The notes below the pieces were generated by a model. That model was given only the letters and a program-made list of their open reading frames with translations, searched no databases and was not told where the DNA came from. Positions 52,070 through 60,344 of a stretch of 64,000 nt of DNA are shown here, piece by piece (positions within the stretch are counted from its first letter, which is position 1; every line of letters begins with the position of its first letter). The DNA is from Leptolyngbya boryana PCC 6306. Lineage in GTDB: Bacteria > Cyanobacteriota > Cyanobacteriia > Leptolyngbyales > Leptolyngbyaceae. A program made the position numbers and the translations under genes. Location: assembly GCF_000353285.1 (NCBI RefSeq), contig NZ_KB731324.1:3986577-4050576 (forward strand), written 5' to 3'.

Positions 52070-53002
52070 ATGAGTGTTATTTACGATCTCGAACATATCA
52101 CCACGTATCGGTATCAAAACCCGGTCACATTTGGGGAGCACCGGGCGATTTTTCTGCCCAATATGGGATTTGGTGGGCGCATCCTCAGCTATTCGCTTGA
52201 GACCAATATTCCCTGTGAGATGCGCTGGATGATGGATACGCTCTCGAATAATGTGACGTTACTAACATTTAGCCAGCCTGCCAAGGAATTGATCGTGACC
52301 TACCGAATGCGAGGCGAGCATTTTGGGATTCCAGCGATCGCGGATTTTCCCCTCGATCACCGTGCAGAAGAGATCCCCGTTCAATACACACCAGACGAAT
52401 GGAATGATTTATCGAGTTTCATTCGTCCCCACACTGAAGATCCCGAAGGTCATCTCGCTGCATGGACAAAACATTTTGTCGCAGGGGATCAAGACAATAC
52501 CTTGGATGTCTTGCACCGGATGATGGATGCCATTAACCAGACGTTGACTTATCAAGGGCGCGAAGTCGAAGGAACTCAGAGTCCAGCAGAAACCTTGCGC
52601 TTAAAGTCGGGAACTTGCCGGGATTATGCTTGGCTCATGATTGAAGCATTGCGGCGATTGGGGCTTGCTTGTCGATTTGTCAGTGGCTATCTCTATGATT
52701 CTGCTTTAGATGGCGGTGAAGTTGGAATGACAGGTTCAGGAGCGACTCATGCTTGGGTGCAGGTTTACTTACCCGGTGCGGGATGGCGAGCGTATGATCC
52801 CACGAACCGAATTACAGCAGGATATGATTTGATTCGAGTGGCGATCGCGCGGCATCCAGGGCAGGTGATTCCTTTGTCGGGATCATGGTTTGGCGAAACT
52901 GGCGATTACTTGAATATGGATGTTCATGTTTCGATTCGTAAGCTAGCAACGCTACCTGAATTTGATGAATCTCAGGCAATTCCGATGTCTACTCCACTCT
53001 GA
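52070..53002 (+). CDS. Transglutaminase-like cysteine peptidase family protein
   Basis: This is a 310-residue protein. The N-terminal beta domain (VIYDLEHITTYRYQNPVTFG) precedes a transglutaminase core with the catalytic triad: Cys (LKSGTCRDYAWLM), His (SGATHAWVQVYLP) and Asp (WRAYDPTNRI). It is the common bacterial DUF3488-free, N-terminal-region type. It probably acts as a peptidase or amidase. It lies 135 bp after rbfA and is transcribed separately. Confidence 0.93.
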   Translation: MSVIYDLEHITTYRYQNPVTFGEHRAIFLPNMGFGGRILSYSLETNIPCEMRWMMDTLSNNVTLLTFSQPAKELIVTYRMRGEHFGIPAIADFPLDHRAEEIPVQYTPDEWNDLSSFIRPHTEDPEGHLAAWTKHFVAGDQDNTLDVLHRMMDAINQTLTYQGREVEGTQSPAETLRLKSGTCRDYAWLMIEALRRLGLACRFVSGYLYDSALDGGEVGMTGSGATHAWVQVYLPGAGWRAYDPTNRITAGYDLIRVAIARHPGQVIPLSGSWFGETGDYLNMDVHVSIRKLATLPEFDESQAIPMSTPL

Positions 53003-53101
53003 AAGTCAATTCCGATCCCAGCGCGACAATCGCTCAAAGAGCACCCGATCTGATGAGCTATGATCCAGACATTGAACCTATCTCACTGATGGCGCTCTAG
53101 A

Positions 53102-54025
53102 ATGCTGCACTATCTACGATCGAATATTCTGCCTTCCAAGCCTGCCCAATTGCTGATTCGGACAGGAATGAAGTGGAATCACGATAATTGCCCTGGAATG
53201 GCAGCTTCTCTGTCTTATTTTGCACTATTTTCTCTGTTCCCTATGCTTCTCGTGCTTTTGAGCGTGATTGGCTCATGGGTTCAACCCGGAACAGAAGCAT
53301 TTCAACAAATTCAAGCAGCAGGACAGCGTTTTCTACCCCCTGAAGTTCATGGCTTAGTCAGAAACACACTGCTTGCACTGTACAGAAATAGTGCTGGCGC
53401 TGGAATTATTGGGTTTGGAGTGCTATTGTGGACAGCTAGCTCGGTGTTTGAGATTTTGAGAGCTTCAGTGAATAAGATTTGGCGATCGTCCAGTCGATCG
53501 CCTGAAAGTAGCTCAGTTCCAAAGATCGTGCTTTTCTTTATTGTGAACAAATTGTTTTCGTTTTTATTGATGATGGGAGCAGGTTTATTGCTGCTCTCCT
53601 CGCTGATAACTAGCATTGCGATTAAAGCAATTCTGCAACTTGTGTCTACGTTTCAAGCGACCTTTGCTTTTCTCCAGATCGACGAATCACAATTGAGCCA
53701 AGGGCTGCAAACTGGATCAGCATTTTTTATTTTGGCATTAGCAACTTGTGTGTTGTTCAAGATTTTGCCCTCGGTGCGGGTGGCTTGGCAAGATGTGTGG
53801 TTAGGCGCATTACTGACGACTGCTGGATTAGTCGGATTACAACAGTTAGTCAGTAATAGTGTGATCTCGCTTGGGGCTGCTTTTCTATCTTATGGTGTGA
53901 TTGGCAGTGTGATGATTTTGATGCTGTGGATTTTTCTGACGTTTCAGATTGTGCTCTTTGGATGTGTGTTTACTTATGTGTATGCTCATCTGTTTGGCAG
54001 TCGGCAGGGGAGAGCGATCGAGTGA
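53102..54025 (+). CDS. YihY/BrkB family membrane protein
   Basis: This 307-residue protein has about six membrane helices and the YihY/BrkB features GMKWNHDNCPGMAASLSYFALFSLFP (near the N-terminus, read in parts), VLLWTASSVFEIL and WLGALLTTAGLVGLQQLV. The family has no agreed function, though it was once linked to RNase BN. The start ATG at 53102 follows the transglutaminase gene by 99 bp. Confidence 0.93.
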   Translation: MLHYLRSNILPSKPAQLLIRTGMKWNHDNCPGMAASLSYFALFSLFPMLLVLLSVIGSWVQPGTEAFQQIQAAGQRFLPPEVHGLVRNTLLALYRNSAGAGIIGFGVLLWTASSVFEILRASVNKIWRSSSRSPESSSVPKIVLFFIVNKLFSFLLMMGAGLLLLSSLITSIAIKAILQLVSTFQATFAFLQIDESQLSQGLQTGSAFFILALATCVLFKILPSVRVAWQDVWLGALLTTAGLVGLQQLVSNSVISLGAAFLSYGVIGSVMILMLWIFLTFQIVLFGCVFTYVYAHLFGSRQGRAIE

Positions 54026-54054
54026 TCGGGTTGCTATTGAGGGCATTGTACTTT

Positions 54055-54075
54055 GGGGAGTGGGGAGTGGGGGAA
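54055..54075. repeat. GGGGAGTGGGGAGTGGGGG repeat
   Basis: This G-rich direct repeat lies in the short convergent gap between the BrkB and SMP-30 genes. It resembles 34142-34180 and 49255-49270. Confidence 0.7.
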
Positions 54076-54078
54076 CAA

Positions 54079-54990
54079 TTACAAGGGATCGTGTCCGAAT
54101 CTAAAGTTTGGCTTTGCGATCGCGGTTTGACCCGCAGCACAAAACAAATCTCCTGCGTTAAATCCTTTTTGAATTTCTTTCTGGCTCAATCCCACTGAAG
54201 CACTGGTAATATACAAATCTCTGAGTTCAGCCCCGCCGAAGGTAACACTCGTTGGTCGCTGAACAGGTAATTGAATGCTGTGAATCTCTTCACCGTTCGG
54301 ATTAAAGCAAGCGACTCGCCAACCATTCCAGAGAGCTATCCAGAGATTTCCGGCTTGGTCGATCGTCATGCCATCTGGTTCAACTACGACACCATCGACA
54401 CTCTCCTTGCTCAAATCGATCAGGACACGACGATTCGCGATCGCGCCACTTTTCGCATCAAAGTCATAAGCATAGATTAAGTGCTTAGCCGAATCGGTCA
54501 AATAGAACGTTGCATCATCCGGACTCCACCCCAATCCATTTGAGATTGTTAGTCCCGTTTCCATCACATGCATCGAACCATCAGGATCATAGCGATAAAG
54601 TTCTGCTTGCTCTGGCGCATCACTCACCGCACCAATCCAAAATCGCCCTTGAGAATCGCACTTGCCATCATTGAAGCGAGTGTTCGGACAGGGGAATTTT
54701 ATTTGATACACAACCTCGATCGCGCCTGTGTTTACATCGAGAAAAGCAAGCCGATCGCGTAATGCGATGAGTAAGCGATCTTGACCCGCTAGCACGATTG
54801 CACTGACGATATCGCCCGTTTCCAAATAGCGATTTCTCCGAGTTGCTGGATCAAATTGATGCACTCGATGATTGTAAGCATCGACCCAAAATAAGACTCG
54901 TCGCTCGGTATCCCACACTGGACATTCGCCCAAACGGGCACGTGCCGCAACAACTGGACTAGGCTGACCAGGATTCTCGGAAATCTGCAT
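54079..54990 (-). CDS. SMP-30/gluconolactonase family hydrolase
   Basis: This is a 303-residue six-bladed beta-propeller lactonase of the SMP-30/LRE family: GECPVWDTERRVLFWVD at the metal site (Glu), GRFWIGAVSD, GLTISNGLGWSPD (Asn/Asp) and VVEPDGMTIDQAGNLWIA. It should hydrolyse sugar lactones. Its start overlaps the upstream SDR stop by 32 bp, so lactone made by that dehydrogenase is a likely substrate. Confidence 0.93.
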   Translation of the reverse strand: MQISENPGQPSPVVAARARLGECPVWDTERRVLFWVDAYNHRVHQFDPATRRNRYLETGDIVSAIVLAGQDRLLIALRDRLAFLDVNTGAIEVVYQIKFPCPNTRFNDGKCDSQGRFWIGAVSDAPEQAELYRYDPDGSMHVMETGLTISNGLGWSPDDATFYLTDSAKHLIYAYDFDAKSGAIANRRVLIDLSKESVDGVVVEPDGMTIDQAGNLWIALWNGWRVACFNPNGEEIHSIQLPVQRPTSVTFGGAELRDLYITSASVGLSQKEIQKGFNAGDLFCAAGQTAIAKPNFRFGHDPL

Positions 54991-55762
54991 ACAGCGTCAG
55001 CCCCCCATCAATAAATAGTGTTTGCCCAGTAATATAGGCCGCTTCCTCAGATGCAAGAAATGCAGCCGAAGCCGCCATCTCTTCAGGATATCCCGCTCGC
55101 GCCATCGGGATATGACTTTCGACGATCGCTTTTTGCTGCGGATCTTCGACCCAACTCTCATTGATCGGAGTGATCGTTGCTCCAGGTGCGATCGCATTCA
55201 CGCGAATTCCGCGACTAGCGTATTCCAGCGCTAGGGTTTTCGTCAAGTTGCCCATTCCACCCTTACTGATGGAATAGCTCAAATACATCGGACGGGGAAT
55301 GATCTCATGAACGCTAGAAACATTCAGAATCACACCAGAACGGTGTTGTGCTAGGAAATGCTTGATCGACTCGCGCGCACAGAGAAAGGCTCCTCGCAAA
55401 TTGACATTGATCACTTGATCAAATTTCTCAGTGGGCAACTCGTGAGACGCGAATTCTGATTGAATGCCAGCATTATTCACCAGAATATCAAAGCCTCCAA
55501 ACTGTTCGATTGTAGAATGCACCATCCGCAGAATATCAGCTTCTTGAGCAACATCACCTTGAGCTAAAAGCGTTTGCACAGAATGTCCCGCTTCGGTTGC
55601 GCTCTGTTGCGCGATCGCTGCGGTCTGTTCTGCTTCTTCAGAATCACTTCGATAGTTCAGGACGACATTGCAGCCCTCTTGAGCAAAACGAATCGCGATC
55701 GCTTGACCAATTCCAGAACTTGCTCCCGTCACTAAAACCGTCTTGCCTGCTAATCCTTTCAT
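54959..55762 (-). CDS. Short-chain dehydrogenase, glucose 1-dehydrogenase-like
   Basis: This is a 267-residue SDR enzyme with the nucleotide motif TGASSGIGQAIA, NNAGIQ, catalytic Ser/Tyr/Lys (NVSSVHE; YSISKGG) and the end motif GQTLFIDGGLTLY. Close in type to glucose 1-dehydrogenases that oxidise glucose to gluconolactone with NAD(P). It forms a two-gene operon with the lactonase, which would open the lactone. Confidence 0.93.
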   Translation of the reverse strand: MKGLAGKTVLVTGASSGIGQAIAIRFAQEGCNVVLNYRSDSEEAEQTAAIAQQSATEAGHSVQTLLAQGDVAQEADILRMVHSTIEQFGGFDILVNNAGIQSEFASHELPTEKFDQVINVNLRGAFLCARESIKHFLAQHRSGVILNVSSVHEIIPRPMYLSYSISKGGMGNLTKTLALEYASRGIRVNAIAPGATITPINESWVEDPQQKAIVESHIPMARAGYPEEMAASAAFLASEEAAYITGQTLFIDGGLTLYADFRESWSA

Positions 55763-56104
55763 GTATCCTCTGCGCTAACGTAGAATGCCACAAGGGCGAA
55801 ATCGCTCTCAGCATAGAATATGAAAATGCGAAGCGATTCGTATCGCTCTTGAGGCTTAGCTCACGCTCAACTTGAAGCATGGAAGTTCTAGAGTGAATCC
55901 ACCTTGAGAGGAGTGATTCTACTCTATGAGTCATCTGGAGAACTTAAGCCATACAACGAGAGCAGTACAAAGTTATGATGCTGAAATCCATTCATTCGGA
56001 TTCGTAATCGTTTGGGAAAATTCCCAACGTGATTTAAGAAGGGCGGAACACTGAGTCCTTCTGAAGAAAGCTATCAACAGTTCTCTATTGAATGGAGCGA
56101 CCTA
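55763..56104. other. Divergent promoter region, no gene seen
   Basis: This 340-bp gap lies between the leftward SDR gene and the rightward Fe-S membrane protein gene. AT-rich and without a convincing frame, RNA gene or strong hairpin; it should carry both promoters. Confidence 0.5.
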
Positions 56105-58687
56105 ATGTTTGCACAACTGCCAGAACGTCAAATGCACGTCATTCGATGGGTTCTTACGATCGGGTGGCTTCTTGTTATTGCCTCTCTGTTTTATGACCCT
56201 TGGACTCCAGCCTTGACAGAACAAAGTCATCCTTGGAGTCCATTGCGCCTGACTGGAGAATGTGTGCAAGTTCAAGGAACCTGTATTGCTGAAGCACCTT
56301 ACGCGATCGGAGCTATCCTATTTTGGGGGGCGATCGTTCCTGCTGGAATTTTTATCCTGCTTGTGTTTGGACACGAACTCTGGCGGCGCATCTGTCCGCT
56401 GAGTTTTCTCTCTCAAATTCCACGCGCCCTCGGTTGGCAGCGTCAGTTCAAACGGGAAAATCAGAAAACAGGGAAAGTCCGCTATGAGTTAGCAAAGGTT
56501 AATTCTGATTCATGGCTCGGTCGGAACTATCTTTATGTACAGTTTGGCTGGCTGTTTGTAGGACTGTGTGGACGAATTCTGTTCTTTAATGCCGATCGCT
56601 TCGTTTTGGGCTTATGGCTGGTCTTTACCATCATTGCTGCGATCGCAGTTGGCTATTTCTATAGCGGCAAATCTTGGTGTCAGTACTTTTGTCCGATGGC
56701 TCCGGTACAGACTGTTTTTAGTGAGCCGAGAGGACTACTTGGCAGTAAAGCGCACATGAGTGATAGCCAAATTACGCAATCGATGTGTCGGACAGTCGAG
56801 ACCGATGGCAAAGAAAAAAGTGCGTGTGTTGCCTGTCAAAGCCCTTGTCTTGACATTGACTCTGAGCGAACTTACTGGGATGGCTTGAATAAGCCGGAAG
56901 AATCATTGATTCGATATGGCTATGTTGGATTAGTGATCGGTTACTTTGTTTACTACTATCTCTATGCGGGTAATTGGGACTATTACTTTTCTGGAGCATG
57001 GAATCGTGATGCTGATCAGCTTGCATCTTTGATGAGTCCTGGGCTGTACTTGAACGGGCAACCCCTTCCAATCCCTAAGATTTTGGCAGTTCCTCTCGTC
57101 TTAGGTGCATCGACTACGATCGCTTATTTCATAGGACGATTGATCGAGCACCGTCTCAAATCTCAACTCAAGCTGCATCCTGATATCATTCAGCATCGCA
57201 TTTTTGTAATTTGTACATTCGGTGTTTTTAACTTTTTCTTCTTTTTTGCAGGTCGTCCTTTACTGCGATTGATGCCGTCCTGGGTGCAAGCGAGTTTTGA
57301 TATTGCGATCGTCTTTCTCAGTACACTGTGGTTACAACAGGCTTGGCGACGGAGTTCTGATCTCTATTCACGTGAGAATTTAGCGAGTCGCTTCCGCAAG
57401 CAGTTAGCAAAATTACAGATTGATGTTTCGCAGTATCTAGAGGGACGATCGCTCGATGATCTGCATACTAACGAAGTGTATGTTCTTGCGAAAATTCTGC
57501 CCGGTTTCACCCGTGAGAAACGCCATGAAGCTTACAAAGGTGTCGTGAAAGAGGCATTAGAAGAAGGGTATGTGAACTACTCTAGTAGCTTAGAAGTCTT
57601 AAAGCAAATGCGGCAAGAGTTGGGCGTTTCCGATGATGAACACCGTGAAGTGCTAGAAGAATTGGGAATTGAAGATCCAGAGATTTTGAATCCAAATCGT
57701 CAGCGATCGCTCGAAAACCAAATCCGATTAACAGGCTATCAAAAATCGCTTGAACGCTTGATGCGTCTTCAACAGCAAGATGGTGCAACAATTCGCACAC
57801 TCAATCAACAATACTCAATTAGCCAACAAGAGGAAGATTGGATTCAGAGCGGTCTTTCTCCAGAAGCAGATCAGAAACTAGCAGGTTTGCAGGCGCGATT
57901 GTCCGAATGGATCGAATGCGATCGAGCTTTGAATCATCCGATGCTTCAAAGTCAGGCAGCAGTGCTCAAAGTCCTCAAAGACACGGTTCAGCGCAAACAG
58001 GAGTTAATCGTCGTAGAGTTAAGGAAGCAGAATTCAGATGCGACTTCAGTACAACCGAATTCAGCAGAAATCTCAACTCAAGATACGATCAGCTACTTAG
58101 AGCTATTGCTTTCACATTACAATCCAATTGTTCAAGCAGCCACCCTTTTTGCGATCGCTCAATTGAATGGTGATCGCGTGCAATCGTTGGCGCACAAGCT
58201 TCCTGATCATCCTCTTGTTCAAGACACTGCGAAACAACTCCCATCTTCAGATCTCAGAAAGCTCCCGACGCTTGAGAAGTTAGTTTATTTATCAAACAGT
58301 GATTTCTTCCACCGAATTCAGTCTCAAACTTTAATCGAGATTGAGCAACGCTCCCAAGTCAAGCCGTATTCAAAAGGAGAGGTGATCACAGAGACAGGCG
58401 ATACTTGCCGCGAATTGCTTCTACTGCTAGAAGGTGCAGCAGGAATTCACTACTCATCCGAGAACGGAGTTCGGGTTGAGCATTTGCATCCTGGGCAGAT
58501 TTTAGATGAGCTAGAGGTGCTGACGCATAGCAATTCCGAAAATACGATCGTTGCAGAAAGCGAAGTGACCCGCATCCTTGCTATTCCAATCGATGCGATC
58601 GATGATTTACTCGATCGTGATCCTGATTTTGCTCGACGCATTTTAGAGCTAGAGAGCCGCCAACTTCAGCGACTTGTACGAGCTTAA
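56105..58687 (+). CDS. Membrane 4Fe-4S protein (NapH/NosR-like) with C-terminal cyclic-nucleotide-binding domain
   Basis: This is an 860-residue protein. Several membrane helices (about 15-410) carry Cys motifs: RRICPLSFL, GKSWCQYFCPMAPV, and a cluster ACVACQSPCLD, so one or two [4Fe-4S] clusters are likely, as in NapH/NosR/RdxA-type electron-transfer proteins. A long helical cytoplasmic region (about 425-690) follows, then a cyclic-nucleotide-binding-like fold (about 745-855, KGEVITETGDTCRELLLLLEG). The phosphate cassette Arg is not evident in ILDELEVLTHSNSENTIVAES, so ligand binding is uncertain. Probably passes electrons across or along a membrane under control of the sensor domain; the partner is unknown. 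Confidence 0.85.
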   Translation: MFAQLPERQMHVIRWVLTIGWLLVIASLFYDPWTPALTEQSHPWSPLRLTGECVQVQGTCIAEAPYAIGAILFWGAIVPAGIFILLVFGHELWRRICPLSFLSQIPRALGWQRQFKRENQKTGKVRYELAKVNSDSWLGRNYLYVQFGWLFVGLCGRILFFNADRFVLGLWLVFTIIAAIAVGYFYSGKSWCQYFCPMAPVQTVFSEPRGLLGSKAHMSDSQITQSMCRTVETDGKEKSACVACQSPCLDIDSERTYWDGLNKPEESLIRYGYVGLVIGYFVYYYLYAGNWDYYFSGAWNRDADQLASLMSPGLYLNGQPLPIPKILAVPLVLGASTTIAYFIGRLIEHRLKSQLKLHPDIIQHRIFVICTFGVFNFFFFFAGRPLLRLMPSWVQASFDIAIVFLSTLWLQQAWRRSSDLYSRENLASRFRKQLAKLQIDVSQYLEGRSLDDLHTNEVYVLAKILPGFTREKRHEAYKGVVKEALEEGYVNYSSSLEVLKQMRQELGVSDDEHREVLEELGIEDPEILNPNRQRSLENQIRLTGYQKSLERLMRLQQQDGATIRTLNQQYSISQQEEDWIQSGLSPEADQKLAGLQARLSEWIECDRALNHPMLQSQAAVLKVLKDTVQRKQELIVVELRKQNSDATSVQPNSAEISTQDTISYLELLLSHYNPIVQAATLFAIAQLNGDRVQSLAHKLPDHPLVQDTAKQLPSSDLRKLPTLEKLVYLSNSDFFHRIQSQTLIEIEQRSQVKPYSKGEVITETGDTCRELLLLLEGAAGIHYSSENGVRVEHLHPGQILDELEVLTHSNSENTIVAESEVTRILAIPIDAIDDLLDRDPDFARRILELESRQLQRLVRA

Positions 58688-58825
58688 ACCTCAAGGAAGC
58701 TCAGCAATTGCGATCGCGATCGCGGTTTCACGATTCGACTTCTAGGTGATGAGAATTCATCAGCAGTTTCGGATCAGCATCATTGAGACATGCGATCGCG
58801 GCAATTTCAAGGTGATCCTAAAAAT

Positions 58826-59959
58826 CTAATTGGCAGGAGGTGTGACCGAAGCAGTTGATCTCTCAGGAACTTTAAACTTAAGCTCATACACCAAAAGATA
58901 GGCTTGAGCTTTATTTCTATCGTTCTCTGCTTTTGCCGCTTCGTATTTCTGGATCAGATCGACGACTTTCTCTGGAGTTGCATTGGCTCGAACAATTTCT
59001 TCTGCCTTCTGATTCAAAAGCCCATAGCCAGTACTTGCAAGAAGCTGAGGCTTGTCTAACAGTTTGCCGTCTTTGTCCACAAGTACCGCGATCGCAGCAG
59101 GATGTTGACGTTCTTGATAATTTTGCAGCACAAAACCATCAGGAAAAGGAACTTCTTGAATCGGATCGTCAGGCTTTCTCAGCAGAATCCGCTCCCACAC
59201 CAATCCTTTGTCTTTCAGAGATTGCGTAAAGTTTTGGGAATTGACAGCAATGTCTTGGTTTGTCGTGCCTTGAGGATTGTAGCGCGTCAGTGCGAGAAGT
59301 TGATCGGTACGGGTTTGCGGAACGGGTGTAGGCGGTGTAGAAGGTTGCGGTTGCTCAGACTGATTGGGGGTTCCAGGCGGAACTGGAGTCGTACCTCGTG
59401 CCACTTCAGCCGGATTCGCCTCAGTTAGCCCTGAAGGAGATTGTGGGTTCGTTGGGGCAGGAGTTGCGGGAGGAGTTGTGGGCTTGGTTTGAGGAGGAGT
59501 TGGAGGCTGTTGAAGCGCTTGAAATTTTCTGATGCGTTCTCGAATCGCATCAATCTCTGCTTGCGTGAGACTTCTACCCAGGTTGCGCCGCTGCGGAAGC
59601 GGAGAAGAAGGAATCGGCAGCGGCGTGAGATCAGGAAGCGTGTAGAGGGGATTTGGAACTGGGGGAATCGTCTGTCCAGTTTGAGGAAGTTGAATTTTGC
59701 TGTTAGCAGTGTTCGGGATAGGAGGAAGTCCAAGACGGGACGTTGAAGCTTGAGGAGCGCTGCTGCTCTGAGGAGGTTCGAGCAGACGGACGCGGCGAAT
59801 CTCGGACTGCGCGGGGTCTGGGGAGGAAGTAAAAGCAGGAAGAGTCGCAAACAGGATCAGATGTGCGCCCACAGAGCCGAGCATCGCCAACGCCGCAGGT
59901 TGCTGCAGGGTTTCGGGGAGGTCGCGGAGAAAGTTGGAGAAGGCAGAAGAAGACATCAT
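58826..59959 (-). CDS. TonB-like proline-rich envelope protein
   Basis: This is a 377-residue protein. One N-terminal membrane helix (about 22-45, AALAMLGSVGAHLILFATLPA) is followed by a long Pro/Gln/Thr-rich spacer (about 50-220) and a C-terminal domain of about 110 residues (HPAAIAVLVDKDGKLLDKPQLLASTGYG) that fits the TonB C-terminal fold in cyanobacterial proteins. The likely role is energy transfer to outer-membrane receptors or a structural bridge. ExbB/ExbD are not in the window. Confidence 0.8.
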   Translation of the reverse strand: MMSSSAFSNFLRDLPETLQQPAALAMLGSVGAHLILFATLPAFTSSPDPAQSEIRRVRLLEPPQSSSAPQASTSRLGLPPIPNTANSKIQLPQTGQTIPPVPNPLYTLPDLTPLPIPSSPLPQRRNLGRSLTQAEIDAIRERIRKFQALQQPPTPPQTKPTTPPATPAPTNPQSPSGLTEANPAEVARGTTPVPPGTPNQSEQPQPSTPPTPVPQTRTDQLLALTRYNPQGTTNQDIAVNSQNFTQSLKDKGLVWERILLRKPDDPIQEVPFPDGFVLQNYQERQHPAAIAVLVDKDGKLLDKPQLLASTGYGLLNQKAEEIVRANATPEKVVDLIQKYEAAKAENDRNKAQAYLLVYELKFKVPERSTASVTPPAN

Positions 59960-60344
59960 ATGCAGTCGGGGTTCAGCGATCGAGCATGTGGGACTATCTC
60001 AGCATTTTAGGACAGCGATCGAACAATCGAGTGTCAGGTTTGTGAAATGGAAACGAAAACTATTCTCTTTTACAACAGATTAATGATTTGACCAGGATTG
60101 TTTAACGCCAAATCATAGACAAAACCTTAGACGGAAGCAAGGTCGCATCCGATTTTATAGAACAAATATACGATCGAGGAAATTCCTGCTACGCTAATTT
60201 AGTACGCTCGAACTAAGAAAAAATGATCCACTTTCGAGAAAGATGGTGTAGAGTAGATCGCTATTAGACAAAACGCTATATATGGCGTTGCTCATCTCTT
60301 TAAATTCAATTCAGGACGCTAGACCTAGACAAAGGGAGTTTCGC
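59960..60344. other. Upstream region of nrdJ
   Basis: This is the gap between the divergent TonB-like and nrdJ genes, with a possible coding extension from ATG 60282. I looked for a cobalamin riboswitch and saw no clear B12 box or hallmark helices. A ribosome-binding site AAAGGGAG (60331-60338) serves ATG 60345. Confidence 0.5.

Noticed and set aside
58933-59850. Several overlapping frames opposite the TonB-like gene
   Set aside because: They are shadows of the Pro/Gln-rich coding strand; the TonB-like frame has a membrane helix and a recognisable C-terminal domain.
59960-60281. Cobalamin riboswitch ahead of the B12-dependent reductase
   Set aside because: No B12 box or typical paired elements could be seen by eye, and no terminator-antiterminator pair is present.
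60282-60344. nrdJ start at ATG 60282
   Set aside because: The extra 21 residues have no family match; ATG 60345 has a clear AAAGGGAG ribosome-binding site.
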